From: Prostheceraeus crozeri
Lineage: Eukaryota > Platyhelminthes > Polycladida > Euryleptidae
Length of the DNA: 64,000 nucleotides
Reading direction: 5' to 3'
Assembly: GCA_907163375.1 (NCBI GenBank)
Contig: CAJQUW010005310.1
Span: forward strand, 248,001-312,000
The notes under the pieces are model-generated. The model did no database searches, was not told the origin of the DNA, and worked only from the letters and a program-made list of their open reading frames with translations. Positions 18,593-29,253 of the stretch are shown here, piece after piece. Each line of letters opens with the position of its first letter. The stretch's first letter is position 1. The position numbers and the translations under genes were made by a program.

Positions 18593-19170
18593 TTAAGTTA
18601 AGCAAAAGACCCAATAAAATGAAAATGGACTTTAGTGAATTAGTGGTGGTTCCCAAATCTGACATGAATGAACACACCGGTGGCGGACAGCAAATGGGCG
18701 GAGGTGGTGACAGTACCCAACTGATGTCGACCATGTTACAACGTCAAGCGGAAGATCAGAGGGTGAGAACCATGATGATGACTCCTCAACAAGCCCATCT
18801 TGACCGTATTGCACGAGAGATTGCGCGTCACCGTCCTTCCACCAATAATATCGCTGCATGGAACGCCCGGTTGTATTTGTTCGATAAATTTCGTCGCCAA
18901 TTTTTCAATTTGGACAATGATCATGGGAAGCGAATGGAAAAACCTCTGCTCACGCACACCGCAAAACCTCCGCTCACGCACGCCGCAAAACCTTCGCTCA
19001 CGCACGTCGCAGATCCACCCGTCCTCAAGCGATTGAAAGGGAAGGTCGTCAAACCTTCGGTTGTCACCTCTCCCAAGACGAAGCGATCTCCATTGAAATC
19101 ATCCATCAAGACTCGTTTAAGTAAAAAAGGAGTTCTTGAATTGGGATCCTATGGCTCACCATTCAAGTAA
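18583..19170 (+). CDS. Basic repeat-containing protein after the ATPase
   Basis: 195 codons, of which the first few may belong to the end of the ATPase. It has a Gly-rich segment (GGGQQMGGGGD, about 33-43), a helical middle (QQAHLDRIAREIARH), three repeats of about 8 residues (PLLTHTAK, PPLTHAAK, PSLTHVAD; DNA 18943-19017, 24-bp unit) and a Lys/Arg/Ser-rich C-terminus. No family is recognised; the composition fits a core or scaffold-associated protein. Confidence 0.5.
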   Translation: MIVFKLSKRPNKMKMDFSELVVVPKSDMNEHTGGGQQMGGGGDSTQLMSTMLQRQAEDQRVRTMMMTPQQAHLDRIAREIARHRPSTNNIAAWNARLYLFDKFRRQFFNLDNDHGKRMEKPLLTHTAKPPLTHAAKPSLTHVADPPVLKRLKGKVVKPSVVTSPKTKRSPLKSSIKTRLSKKGVLELGSYGSPFK

Positions 19171-19356
19171 TGGCAACGGCAGCCGCGCCAATTGCCTCCT
19201 CATTCTTATCACGTATCTTTGGGCGTTGTTGCGGCCAAGGCAACGCAGACGACAGCGCAGAGACACAGTACACCATCACGGCGAGCTTTAATTGTTGTTC
19301 CAACGGGAATACCGCCTATCTTCAACCCCCACGTCAATACCAAGCAGATTGTGTCG

Positions 19357-20445
19357 ATGGAGGAGGTGTTGCACAAGATTTATTACAATCCCAAACATCC
19401 CGCTGGCTACGGAAGCGTCAATGCACTTGCTGCTGCTTCACATTATTCAAAAACAAAAGTCAAACAATGGTTAATGCGTCAACCGACCTACACCCTTCAC
19501 AAATCTCGATTGCATCGTATTAAGCCCTTGCACCCGTATCGTGTACGCGGTCCGCAAATTCAATTTCAAGCGGATATTGTCGATTATCAAAAGTATGCAC
19601 AGCATAATCGTGGCTACAAGTATATTCTCATGGTGATGGACATCTTTACACGCAAAGCCTGGGCATTCCCTCTCAAGACCAAGAGTGCCAAAGAAGTGTC
19701 GGAGGTTTTAGAAGCCATATTCGCAACGATTCCCACCCCGCAACGACTACAAACGGATCAAGGCCGTGAATTTTATAACCGACCGGTGAAAGACGTCTTG
19801 GACAAGCACGCTATTGAATTGTTTTCCATCTACAGTCCCTATAAATGTGCTCATGTCGAACGATTGAACCGTACGGTCAAGAATAAATTGGAACGTATCT
19901 TTACAGCCACCAATCACAAGAATTGGGTGGATTATATCGCAGATGTCATGTATGCATACAATCACAGCACCCATTCATCCACAGGATTCACCCCGATGGA
20001 TGTGAATGCCTCCAATACCGAGGAAGTGAAACGAAACAATGCCAAACGTTTCCGACAAAACTATAAAAAGTTTGCAGTCCCGGGGAAGTCTATCCCTGTG
20101 GGAGCACGTGTACGTATTTCACGTGATAAAGGAACGTTTGGACGGGGGTATGAAGCGAATTGGTCGACGGAAGAGTTCATTGTCTCCAACATTCTCAAGA
20201 ACCCTCATGGTACCAAAATGTACAAGATCAAAGACTTGAGTGGAGAAGAGATCAAAGGATCCTTTTATGCTCAGGAATTACAAGTGATTCATCGGGAGGA
20301 AGAAGTCTATCAAGTGGACAAAGTGCTCAAGACCCGACGTCGGAATGGACGACCAGAATATTTTGTGCACTGGCAAGGTTATCCGGCCTCGATGAACTCA
20401 TGGGTGACAGACTTAGAACCTCTAGGTAATGTACGCCGCTATTGA
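19357..20445 (+). CDS. Polinton integrase with C-terminal chromodomain
   Basis: About 363 residues from ATG 19357; the frame is open from 19192 and an earlier start is possible. The N-terminus has the Polinton pattern IYYNPKHPAGYGSV. The RVE catalytic core has Asp73 (QADIVDY), Asp134 (LQTDQGREF) and Glu168 (HVERLNR), the DDE triad of retroviral-type integrases. After a basic SH3-like segment, a chromodomain (VDKVLKTRRRNGRPEYFVHW..NSWV) covers about 315-360. The enzyme joins element ends to target DNA with a 6-bp stagger, matching the AATGTG duplication. The chromodomain may guide insertion to marked chromatin, as in chromoviruses. It ends 9 bp before the penton-like gene. Confidence 0.92.
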   Translation: MEEVLHKIYYNPKHPAGYGSVNALAAASHYSKTKVKQWLMRQPTYTLHKSRLHRIKPLHPYRVRGPQIQFQADIVDYQKYAQHNRGYKYILMVMDIFTRKAWAFPLKTKSAKEVSEVLEAIFATIPTPQRLQTDQGREFYNRPVKDVLDKHAIELFSIYSPYKCAHVERLNRTVKNKLERIFTATNHKNWVDYIADVMYAYNHSTHSSTGFTPMDVNASNTEEVKRNNAKRFRQNYKKFAVPGKSIPVGARVRISRDKGTFGRGYEANWSTEEFIVSNILKNPHGTKMYKIKDLSGEEIKGSFYAQELQVIHREEEVYQVDKVLKTRRRNGRPEYFVHWQGYPASMNSWVTDLEPLGNVRRY

Positions 20446-20454
20446 TTTGTAATC

Positions 20455-23400
20455 ATGCAGGAACTGCATGAGGAACAACATGTGTACTTGTTGAGCAATA
20501 CTCAACCCCATTTGTATGACAATAAAGCCAATCATTTCTTTACACGACTGGAAAATCCACTTTTTATTCCTAAAGGAGAAACATGGGAAGTAGGCTTGAA
20601 AGAGTTTGGGTATGTGAATAATGTGGATACGATTCCCGAAGATTGTTATATTACCGTGGGGAAAATGGTGGATACGAAAGATTTGAAGACCTATTTGCCT
20701 TATTATACGATGGAAGGGACCAATGTGGTCCGTCGTCACACCATTTTTGAATCCGATGAGGAAGTGAAAAGAGTCCCCATGATCACAGCGTTGGAATTAT
20801 ATACACGCCGTACCATTTCCAGCATGATGACTGTCACGACACATCCATCCTACTTGTATTATGGATGCAATGGCATAGAGGAAGCAGATGTCTATGTGAT
20901 TGACATTGTTCCATTTTCCCTATTTCAAATCAAAGAATTCTCCGCATTTCATTACGTCCTTGTGTTTTCCCCTCATTTGGCGGCCTCACTCTTATTGGAC
21001 AAATGTGTCTATCATTTATCGTTGAAGGATGTCGTTCGGATCCATACACGTCTCTCCATTCATCAAAAGGAATGTGACGTAAAGAAATATCCTGCCCATG
21101 ACTATTGGCTCAGTGTGATTCCCTTACATCGCTGCCATTTTGCCAAACATGGGATTGAAAGGTTGATGGTAAATGAAATCTCAGTGCTCAATTTATTCAA
21201 ACAATTAGAATGGTTTGGTGTGGGGAAATTAGTGTTTCATTCGTCCAGCAGTTTATCCTTTCATGTAAAACATGCTTCCAATTATACAATGTCTGCGATG
21301 GATTATGGGATCCTCTCCGAATTGCAGAAAATAGCCACTGTTACCATGGCTCCCCCAGTGACCTATAAGGATATACAACCCCTGAGTGATGATACGACAC
21401 GTGCTATGTGGATGTGGACGGATACCTTTGTGAGTTCTCTCAAACGCAATGCAAAGGCGCCTCCTATTCCCAGAGGGCATATAGGCCTGTTTCATAATCT
21501 TCGCACCCTTCTTCTTAAACTGGGACAGTTGATGAAAACCGTGAGAATGTATCAACACACCTTTTTCCAATTGCAACATTTGGCCTCTAAAAAATGGTTT
21601 GTTTTACCAACACACACCACGAAAAATCAATTTATTTACCCAGTGGAGTTCCTCAATCCACTCACCCCAAAAGATCGTGAAAAGGATTATACACAACCCA
21701 AGAAAAAACATGTGTCATGGTTCAGAAACCGTATTGATCAATTATATGACACGATTAATACACAGTTACACAAAATCGATCCTACCCTCCATATAGCCGA
21801 TGCTCCTGATTTAGTCACCTCCCGTTTCTTGCCTACCTATATCAACACACTGAATGCAAAGTACCGCAACATGATGCGACACCTACGTCAACACAAGATG
21901 GAAGGTGTTTTAGTCTCTAAACGATTCGGAGCCAAGAAGCGATTGTTTGATACTGTCTTATTGAAAAATGTTCGAAAATCGATTCAAAAGGAACAAGGTA
22001 CAAAATGGCCCATCATTCATCATCATTTAGTTCATTCTCATCCTAAAGATGGGAAAGAAAATGTATTGGCCAGTGGTGCGGATATGCAGTATGAAACGGG
22101 GCAACATGCCCTTCCCTTCACACCTACGGAAAAGTATCATATCTACAACACTTATAATGTATTTGCCTATCATAGTTTGGTGGATTTGATGGAGTTGTAT
22201 GGGAATATTCTCCATGAATTTGAAGTGAAACAGGAACGGTTGGCAACGTTCAGAAGGAAGGTGAAAGAATTCAAACCCACTGCAGGAACTGACAATCTTG
22301 ACGAGATCGTTCGTGAACGAGATAGGGTGAATGCAGAAGTGACTGTGTTGACATCGGATCTTTGTCAATTCATCAAGGAGAACAAACTGTTATTTTATGT
22401 GTCTAGACCTGAATCGTTTTATTACAAGAATTTAGAGAGTGATAAGACGTGGAGTTCTATCGTCCCCACAGGTTATTATTCGTTGGAAACCTATTTGAAT
22501 ACCATCTTCCCCACCCCTATGACATGGACCATTACATCCATGTCCTATCATTATGAACTGACCATCGATTGCACGGACGATATGGAAATCAAGATGGACC
22601 GATAATCTAAAGCCTATGAGATTTTCAAAGCAGAACAAGTGACTACCTACGTGTGGGAAGAATGGATCTTGGAAATCCCCCTCAGCACGATTCATGTTCC
22701 CTCCTTTATCCTTCAGAAACAAACCATGGAATTGGACGTTCTCTTTGAAAAGAAGAGTGTCCCCTATGCATTGAGTGGGACCCATGTCTTGCTTCGAAAC
22801 GGAAAACCGACACAACAGTATAAGACCGAGGATAAGAAGCATCCCAATATTCTCAACATCAAACATGGCGACTATTTTGAGATTTTTTATACCCTATCTC
22901 ATCTCCCTAGTCCATTACGTTTCAATTTACCCACGAAATACTATACCCTCCAATCCTTTGTGCAAGCTTTCAATCAAGCCATCCCCCTGCCTGATATGGT
23001 GTGGGTGTCGTATGCAACAGTGGGCGTCTTTCACGTGCTTCACTTTAAAATCGCGGAAGGGTATGGGTTGAAAATCAATCCTCCACAACTCTGGCAACAC
23101 ATGTTGAATCATAGTCATGAATATGGTATGTTCACCTATCATGAACACACCTGTATACACTCGGAAACGCCGGAACATTGTTCTGCAAGTTACCGTCGGT
23201 ATCAACAACGTCCAAAACATGTCACCCATGGGATGACATTACAAATCTATGGTTTACCGGAATATACCTTTGATTATGCCAAAGGATGGAACCACACCCT
23301 CGACACCCTCTTCCCATGGAAAGGGAAGGAATTGGATCGCTTGTTTCAGAAATCCTATTTTCCTTATGCTTATGAATCGAAAGAGCTGTTGGCCAATACG

Positions 23401-24303
23401 TGTTTACAATCCTACTTGTTTGGAGATAAACTCTCTGATAAGACATTGTATTCACCCGCTGTCGCGTATCAAGAAGGATCCACCTTGAAAGTCTGCAAAG
23501 ATAGATGGACTTCCTTCATTGGATGGTTCAGTGAGGATATGCAAAAGCTCATAACGACCATGATGGAACGCTGGCAAGAAAACATGTTTTATCTAGTGGA
23601 TGGTATGGTGTTGGGAGTGGATGTGGGAAAACAAGATATTCAATCGGTGATGGTGAATACACATCCCACACCTCGCCCTTTTCTTCATCTCTATAGCAAG
23701 ACCATGAAACCGTTGCACATCTATGACCACATGATTCGGCAAGGTTACATCAACCCCACCCTGGACATTTCTACCTCGTTTCATCGTGTCCTCATTCCCA
23801 AAGGGAGTTATACCTTGGAAGGACTCTTTTCCAAACTCCAGGTGAATTTACAGACGTGGACGGATGTATCCCTCTCTCTCTCGAAAGATCATTATTTGAA
23901 GGTGAAAACCGCGGAACATGCCTTTATTGATTTTGGAGAAGCGTTGAGTTATCGTATAGGTCTTCCCCAATCCTATTATGGACCCAATACACAGATGACA
24001 ACACTCTCTCCCCTCAGCATGACTCCCAATTCCTTCAACATTATCGTCTATTGTAATATTGTGGCGGAAAGTATTGTGGGAGGACAACGTGAACAAATCT
24101 TGAAAATTCACCCCATTGAAGAGAAACAACGTTTGGGGGAAATGGTGTCGTATGAAGTGTCCAATATTGAATATTACCCCATTTTTACATCCGCTATTGA
24201 TGAGATTGAAATTCAGTTGCGTGGTGATGATGGCGAATTTATTCCGATTCATGAAGGACGATCCTATTTCAAACTCCATCTCCGCCGTAAGGAGACTAGG
24301 TAA
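20455..24303 (+). pseudogene. Large multi-module penton-like region, about one break
   Basis: About 3.85 kb of penton-related coding sequence, far longer than the usual single Polinton penton protein (about 250-450 residues). The start (LLSNTQPHLYDNKANHFFTRL, with a WEVGLKEFGYVN strand) matches the start of the gene at 24328. A module beginning G-Y-[YST]-LE and followed by two strands occurs near 22480, 22940 and 23805, and the end (IEIQLRGDDGEFIP..GRSYFKLHLRR) matches the end of the same gene. The region thus looks like duplicated pieces of a jelly-roll penton. Such proteins form capsid vertices. It has about one break. Confidence 0.7.
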
Positions 24304-24327
24304 ATGGGGACAGAGTGACACTCAACC

Positions 24328-25254
24328 ATGCATGAGGAAAGGAATCACTTGTTGAGTAATGCTCAACCCAATTTGTTTCCTGAAAATAGAGCCAATCATT
24401 TCAAAAATCGCTTGGTTCCTTCCATCCCCATGGTCCATGGGGATCAATGGGAAGCCGGTATCTCCATCGTCAATTTCATCAATACCCTTCAGACAATACC
24501 TGTGGATGTCAGCTTTAGTGTGGGGACATTGAAGGATCATCCTGAGACGATTTCGACCGTCTATACGTCCTCTATCATTCCCATCAAAACGGATTCACCG
24601 CGAGGAGAGCAAGGCAAACAAGGCAAGCAAGGCAAACAGGGTGAGCAAGGCAAAAAAGACAAACAAGGCAAACAGGGAGAGCAAGGCAAACAAGACAAAC
24701 AAGGCAAACAGGGAGAGAAAGGCATGTTTACGCGCTTCAACATTCCACGCGGTATTTATTCGGAGAAGACGTTGATGCAGTGTTTGAATCAGAATCGACA
24801 GCATGGACACAATTTCCACTTTTCTATCACTACATTGGCGCCTCATGTCCATGTTGTCTCAGTGGTCGTACCCCCACACTACAGTATGAAACTCCATCCT
24901 TTGCTCAAAGACATTCTTGGGTTTAAAACAGACTTACTCACCTCCTCACAGCAAGCGAGTGCCCCTTTGAATTTGAATGCCTTTACCTACAATATTCTCC
25001 TGTATTGTAATATTGTAGGCTATCATTATGTAGGAGGTATGAAAACAAACTGTATGTGTGTGATTCCCTACACGGGGAAAGATTATGGAGACAGTATTCA
25101 TCATGAATTCCAGAATGTCACCTATCTCCCTGTGAAAAGTCAACATGTGCAAGATATTGAAATCAAACTCATGTCGGATGACGGTCATCCCATCCCTATG
25201 ACAGACGGACGGTCCTATGTAAAAATGCATCTCCGACATCGCGCAATTAAGTAA
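24328..25254 (+). CDS. Penton-like minor capsid protein with collagen-like insert
   Basis: 308 residues. The N-terminus ([22 protein letters not shown], with a [12 protein letters not shown] strand) and C-terminus ([26 protein letters not shown]) are those of the Polinton penton (PY) jelly-roll protein. Between them, residues about 92-132 are Gly-X-Y repeats ([15 protein letters not shown] type, with two Asp-for-Gly substitutions), encoded by near-repeats of GGCAAACAA at 24603-24725. Gly-X-Y tracts form collagen triple helices; on a penton this could make a trimeric spike or fibre, which is inference. It is followed after 29 bp by the core-protein gene. Confidence 0.75.
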   Translation: MHEERNHLLSNAQPNLFPENRANHFKNRLVPSIPMVHGDQWEAGISIVNFINTLQTIPVDVSFSVGTLKDHPETISTVYTSSIIPIKTDSPRGEQGKQGKQGKQGEQGKKDKQGKQGEQGKQDKQGKQGEKGMFTRFNIPRGIYSEKTLMQCLNQNRQHGHNFHFSITTLAPHVHVVSVVVPPHYSMKLHPLLKDILGFKTDLLTSSQQASAPLNLNAFTYNILLYCNIVGYHYVGGMKTNCMCVIPYTGKDYGDSIHHEFQNVTYLPVKSQHVQDIEIKLMSDDGHPIPMTDGRSYVKMHLRHRAIK

Positions 25255-25283
25255 TTGTCTGTTCCCAAGCACATCAAGACACG

Positions 25284-25919
25284 ATGACGAATCTCTTTTT
25301 AATCCGTAACCGAACACATTCCTCTGGACGATTGTTTGGAAGAGGTTCGTTTATGCAACGAGGTGGATGGAATAAAGTGATTGGACAGAAAACACGCATG
25401 ATTAGACCTCGTGTCACTGGTGTCAAGAAACCATCCATCCGTCTGCCCAAATCACTCAAAAAGAGTGTTCCCAGAAAAACATCTCGAAAATCAATTCGAA
25501 AACCCTCTCGAAAACCCTCTCGAAAAGCATCGCGAAAACCTTTGCAAAAGGGACTTGTACATACGGTACAGAAAACGTTGGGAAAATCGTTACGTTCGAC
25601 GGAGTTTCTCAATTCTGCGAAACAAGCTGTCACGGATGCTGTCAGCTCTACCGCACAAGAAGGAGTTGATCGTCTCAAAAAGGGTGTGAAAGCACTCGCC
25701 AAACGCACTTTACAGACTGCTCCCGAACGTGTTGTAGAAGCTATTCAAAATAAAGTGAGTCGGAAACGCGTCTTCACGGATGAAGAAGGGGATAGAGTGG
25801 AAGCACCTGCTCCTAAACGTCGTCGTGGTCATGTGAACATTGCCCATCATACGAAATGGGGGAAAGGAAGTTTGATGGGGCGTTATCGCGGAGGTGCTAA
25901 ACAACGCATGCTCTTTTAA
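25284..25919 (+). CDS. Basic virion core-type protein
   Basis: 211 residues with very high Lys/Arg/Ser content. A GRGSFMQRGGW segment is followed by repeated KPSRKPSRKASRKP motifs (about 66-90), an amphipathic helical region (about 105-160) and a basic tail with PAPKRRRGH and GRYRGGAKQR. Composition and position next to the major capsid gene fit a DNA-binding core or membrane-associated minor capsid protein (protein VII/VI-like, PX of Polintons). No sequence family is certain. Confidence 0.6.
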   Translation: MTNLFLIRNRTHSSGRLFGRGSFMQRGGWNKVIGQKTRMIRPRVTGVKKPSIRLPKSLKKSVPRKTSRKSIRKPSRKPSRKASRKPLQKGLVHTVQKTLGKSLRSTEFLNSAKQAVTDAVSSTAQEGVDRLKKGVKALAKRTLQTAPERVVEAIQNKVSRKRVFTDEEGDRVEAPAPKRRRGHVNIAHHTKWGKGSLMGRYRGGAKQRMLF

Positions 25920-25955
25920 GAACTAAGCAATCTTAGGACATCCCTCCCATCAAGC

Positions 25956-27265
25956 ATGGCGGAAACACCTGCCTTATTGGATGCGCGTTACGATGTATTC
26001 CAAAGTGATAAAGTCGATGTCTCGAGTACTTCTCAGCATACGAGCGTTCTGACGCCAGTCAATGGATTGGAAAATCCCGGCACCATTCAATTCACGGTCC
26101 CTCGACTAGCCATTCATTGGATGGATGTATGCAATGCCTATTTTCGCGTGGAAGTACAACTCATGAAACATGATGCGGCTAAAGGAGCAGACGTGCCATG
26201 TGAGTCGACAGACAAGGCAATTATTATCAACAATACGGCCCATTCCCTCTTTTCCGACATTACTATCCGCTTGAATGAACGCACCATTGAAGGAGGCAAT
26301 GACTTGTATTATTTGAGAGCTTACCTTAGCAATCTTTTACAATATACCAATGATGTGAAGAATACACACATGGTCACACAAGGTTTTACTGTTCCTCAAG
26401 TGATGTATGACACGGAGTTTGATGCAGGGACGAAGACGATAAAGACTAAGGCGGTAGAGTTTACAGATAAAGAGAATGCACTCAATCAAGCCATTCTCAA
26501 ACAATGGATAAGCCACAAATTTAAACGTACCTTTGACTTTCCCCTGAAATGTAATTTGTTCCAACAAGTGATTGCTCTGCCCCCAGGCATGCAACTGGAT
26601 CTCATTTTCACCTTGAATAAACCGGAATATGCCATTTATGATATGGCACATGCTACAGGGTCGACCTCTACAAAGTACAAGTTCAAAATCACCTCTTTCC
26701 AATTGTATATGCCCATGCTCACACCGAATGCAGAACTGCAATTGAAAACTGCGAATCGACGCAAGACAGAAGCCATTTATTATCGCTACAATGGCATGAC
26801 CGTCCAACGACAATTGATTGAAAGTGGAGTACAAAATATGACGTTTTCCAATGTGGCTGCTCTATTGAGTCCTAAACTCATCTTTTTCGCGGTTGTTCCC
26901 AGTAACTCTTGGTTTGATCCAGGAAGTCGTTAACTCTATTTTGAAAGGCATGGACTCTCTCAAGTCACCATGACCACCAATGGAGCCATCATGACAGGAG
27001 GCACCATCAATTGCAAAGATGACGTGATTGCCTACAGTCAATTCAATCGTGCGATTCAAGTCTATAACACGAATGAATCATGTGGTATTGATTTGGAGAG
27101 TTTTACCAAATACTGTTACTTTATCGCCTTTGACTGTACCTTGGATAAACAAATCGATAGTGTTCAGCCCACCAATACACGTCAATATGGACTGGAATTG
27201 CAATTTTAGAATACGACCACGCAAAATATGGATTTATTAATGTTTGTCATTCATGACAATTCTTC
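25956..27265 (+). pseudogene. Hexon-like major capsid protein (double jelly roll), broken
   Basis: The start (DARYDVFQSDKVDVSSTSQ), the ADVPC..INNTAHSLFSDITIRLNERTIEGG block, the FDFPLKCNLFQQVIALPPGM block and the C-terminal GIDLESFTKYCYFIAFDCTLD block are characteristic of Polinton/adintovirus major capsid proteins. These form pseudo-hexagonal trimers like adenovirus hexon. It sits between the core-protein gene and the protease, the usual late cluster. The leader contains an ACTAAG motif. About two or three breaks are seen. Confidence 0.88.
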
Positions 27266-27452
27266 ATGACCAATTCTCCGTCACACCGGAGAATGCTGTC
27301 ATCTCCAGTGCGTATATCCCTCCCGCTATTTAAGTGTTGGCGCGCATGGACATCCTCATAAGATATGGTGAAGGAGCCCGAGAATCACGTTCCTCCTATC
27401 GCTTGGACATCTCTTTATCAACATCGTCTCATTAAAGCTCAGCGTTGGCTGA

Positions 27453-28085
27453 ATGGGAGAATGGTTAAGCAACACGGCAATCGAAGGAATCATGCAGGGT
27501 ATGAATCAATTACAAGAGAAACATTTACTCAATGCCTGCATGTGCGAAGATGATTTTCTCTGTGCTATTCAGTGTAGTTGTCAAACGTTTGCTCATCGCC
27601 TCCTCCAATCTTCTTACGTTCCCTTCCAAGGTGTGTTTCCTGCTGATCTACTTCCTGCTCATTCCCCGGAATCAAAGACACTTATTGTCAATAGTGATCG
27701 CTCTCATCAACCTGGCAAGCATTGGTTGGCCTTTTATCAAAATGCGGATCAACGCGTATGCGAATTCTTTGACTCTTATGGACTCACTCCATCTCACTAT
27801 TCACATGTTACCGAATGGTTATCGACAACACCTTATCCTCTAAACTGTCGTCGTCCGCTGCGTATACAAGGACCTAAAGCCTATTGTGGTGCTTACTGTA
27901 TTTACTTTTTAAACCAACGCCCTTTTAACACGTCTATGGAAAAAACACTGACCTTCTTTCGAACATTGGATGCTTACGAGAAAGATCAAGAACTCATTCA
28001 AACCTACTTGTCCTTCAATGATAAAATTGTCTATTCCTATTTGTATTCTACATTATCCCATGTTTTGAAGTCAATAAAGAAATGA
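27453..28085 (+). CDS. Adenain-like maturation cysteine protease (C5 family)
   Basis: 210 residues starting MGEWLSNTAIEGIMQ, typical of Polinton and adenovirus proteases. The catalytic set is visible: His90 (GKHWLAFY), Asp107 (CEFFDSYG), Gln139 (IQGPKAY) and Cys145 (YCGAYCIYFL). The QGP-x-x-x-CG arrangement is close to adenain. The enzyme cleaves capsid and core precursors in the assembling particle. A TATTTAAG box lies about 120 bp upstream near 27326. The gene ends in a 117-bp spacer facing the convergent UBA-RING gene. Confidence 0.9.
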   Translation: MGEWLSNTAIEGIMQGMNQLQEKHLLNACMCEDDFLCAIQCSCQTFAHRLLQSSYVPFQGVFPADLLPAHSPESKTLIVNSDRSHQPGKHWLAFYQNADQRVCEFFDSYGLTPSHYSHVTEWLSTTPYPLNCRRPLRIQGPKAYCGAYCIYFLNQRPFNTSMEKTLTFFRTLDAYEKDQELIQTYLSFNDKIVYSYLYSTLSHVLKSIKK

Positions 28086-28202
28086 ATCATGTCAATGATT
28101 GTATTTTTATTTCAATGGAATCCTTGAACTTTTTACAGAGGATAATACCACAAGGTTTTGTACATGAAACACTATACACTATTCACAGAGCTTTTCCATA
28201 CA

Positions 28203-28697
28203 TCATGCACGATAAACAGTGACTGTTGAAGCAATGTCTTGATCACAAAGGGGACAAGATAACGTTTCCAAGGGTACATAACATGTAGAACACATAACAT
28301 TATGAGAACATGGTAAAAAGAGAAGGGATCGTTCCTGTTTAAAACATGTAACACAGTTCCGTTCACATAATAATTGAAATGTCTCTTCTTCTAATTTCTT
28401 TCTAAAGTCACTTTTATGGGGAGAGTTATCTGACACATCCATTGCAATTGTCACTTTTTTCACTCCAGTTCGCGCCAATGTCATTGTATTGCAGTGTGGT
28501 AGGGAGTCATCCTCTATCCACCTACGCTCCAAATGGTGATTCATAACATGCTCATCGAGATCCATGAGTCGATCCACTAATTCACCAGCAGTGATCGTTT
28601 CATTGAGATGTGTTACCGTTTCTATCGCTTTGAATGAATATCCCAGGTCTCTTGCGACAACCCACGATGTTGGGATACTAGTTGCTGTCCGATTCAT
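28203..28697 (-). CDS. UBA plus RING-finger protein resembling the C-terminal half of an IAP
   Basis: 164 residues from ATG 28697; it overlaps the end of the TBP-like gene by about 20 bp. Residues 12-46 (ARDLGYSFKAIETVT, TITAGELVDRLMDL) fit a UBA-type three-helix ubiquitin-binding domain. Residues 115-151 form a C3HC4 RING (Cys115, Cys118, Cys130, His132, Cys136, Cys139, Cys148, Cys151) with IAP-like spacing and the typical final residues after the last CxxC. No BIR domain is present. Such proteins act as E3 ubiquitin ligases in the cytoplasm; IAP-type RINGs restrain cell death and immune signalling. A host-defence role here is inference. Confidence 0.75.
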   Translation of the reverse strand: MNRTATSIPTSWVVARDLGYSFKAIETVTHLNETITAGELVDRLMDLDEHVMNHHLERRWIEDDSLPHCNTMTLARTGVKKVTIAMDVSDNSPHKSDFRKKLEEETFQLLCERNCVTCFKQERSLLFLPCSHNVMCSTCYVPLETLSCPLCDQDIASTVTVYRA

Positions 28698-29253
28698 TGA
28701 GAGAATCTCCTTCGAGTAGGGATTTGAGAATGTCTTCCACCAACGATTCCGCTTCTGCAATCGATAAAACACCCGTCACAATCACACTTCCATTGGAAAA
28801 GAAGGAACAGTGTAATTTACCTTTGCGTATTAACGTTCCGGGAAACAGTTCGCGCTCGTTGAAAATCACTGATGACGATGGCAAGTGTTGAATGGTTTGC
28901 ATGCGGTCTTTTGTATAATTCCATTGACATTGAACGGTGCAGGATTTTGTGATTGGGTCGCTCACGTCCAATCCGTAAGGGGCGAGTAATTGGCGCATCT
29001 CTTTACAAATACGATCGTAGGTTTCCAGAGAGTGGTTGCCCAAAATTTGGATACACCCCCGTGGAAAAATCTGTACAGCAACCGAAGAGTTCCATTTCCA
29101 ATAGACTCGACAAGGGCGTGATGCTCGGTATGTGGCCAGAGGGAGTTGCGGTAACAATGTCTGCAGTGGTATTGCGGAGGATGCTCTGAGCTCCACCATG
29201 CGGTTGCAGATCCTTGACATTTTTGAGAGCGGGGTGTAGATACCCTTCTTCAT
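28678..29253 (-). CDS. TATA-binding-protein-like protein (two-repeat TBP fold)
   Basis: 191 residues from ATG 29253. Two similar halves (about 13-92 and 103-178) follow the TBP layout: helix, strands, then a G-x-hydrophobic-TG turn and a final helix. Half 2 reads FNERELFPGTLIRK, then FFSNGSVIVTGVLSIAEAESL, close to the TBP pattern PExFPGLIYR..FxSGKxVxTGAKs. Half 1 has LPLATYRASRPCRV and FPRGCIQILGNHS in matching places. TBP bends TATA DNA to start transcription. Virus-encoded TBP-like proteins are known from large DNA viruses. The gene lies behind the polymerase on the same strand. Divergence is high, so the call depends on the repeat pattern. Confidence 0.65.
   Translation of the reverse strand: MKKGIYTPLSKMSRICNRMVELRASSAIPLQTLLPQLPLATYRASRPCRVYWKWNSSVAVQIFPRGCIQILGNHSLETYDRICKEMRQLLAPYGLDVSDPITKSCTVQCQWNYTKDRMQTIQHLPSSSVIFNERELFPGTLIRKGKLHCSFFSNGSVIVTGVLSIAEAESLVEDILKSLLEGDSLNESDSN

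Noticed and set aside
19170-20445. Reading the integrase as part of an LTR retrotransposon
   Set aside because: There is no reverse transcriptase, RNase H or LTR nearby; pPolB, capsid, protease and inverted repeats place it in a Polinton.
21253-25708. Minus-strand open frames across the penton and core genes
   Set aside because: Shadows of the plus-strand genes; one Leu/Pro/Cys-rich frame is simply the antisense of the collagen-like tract.
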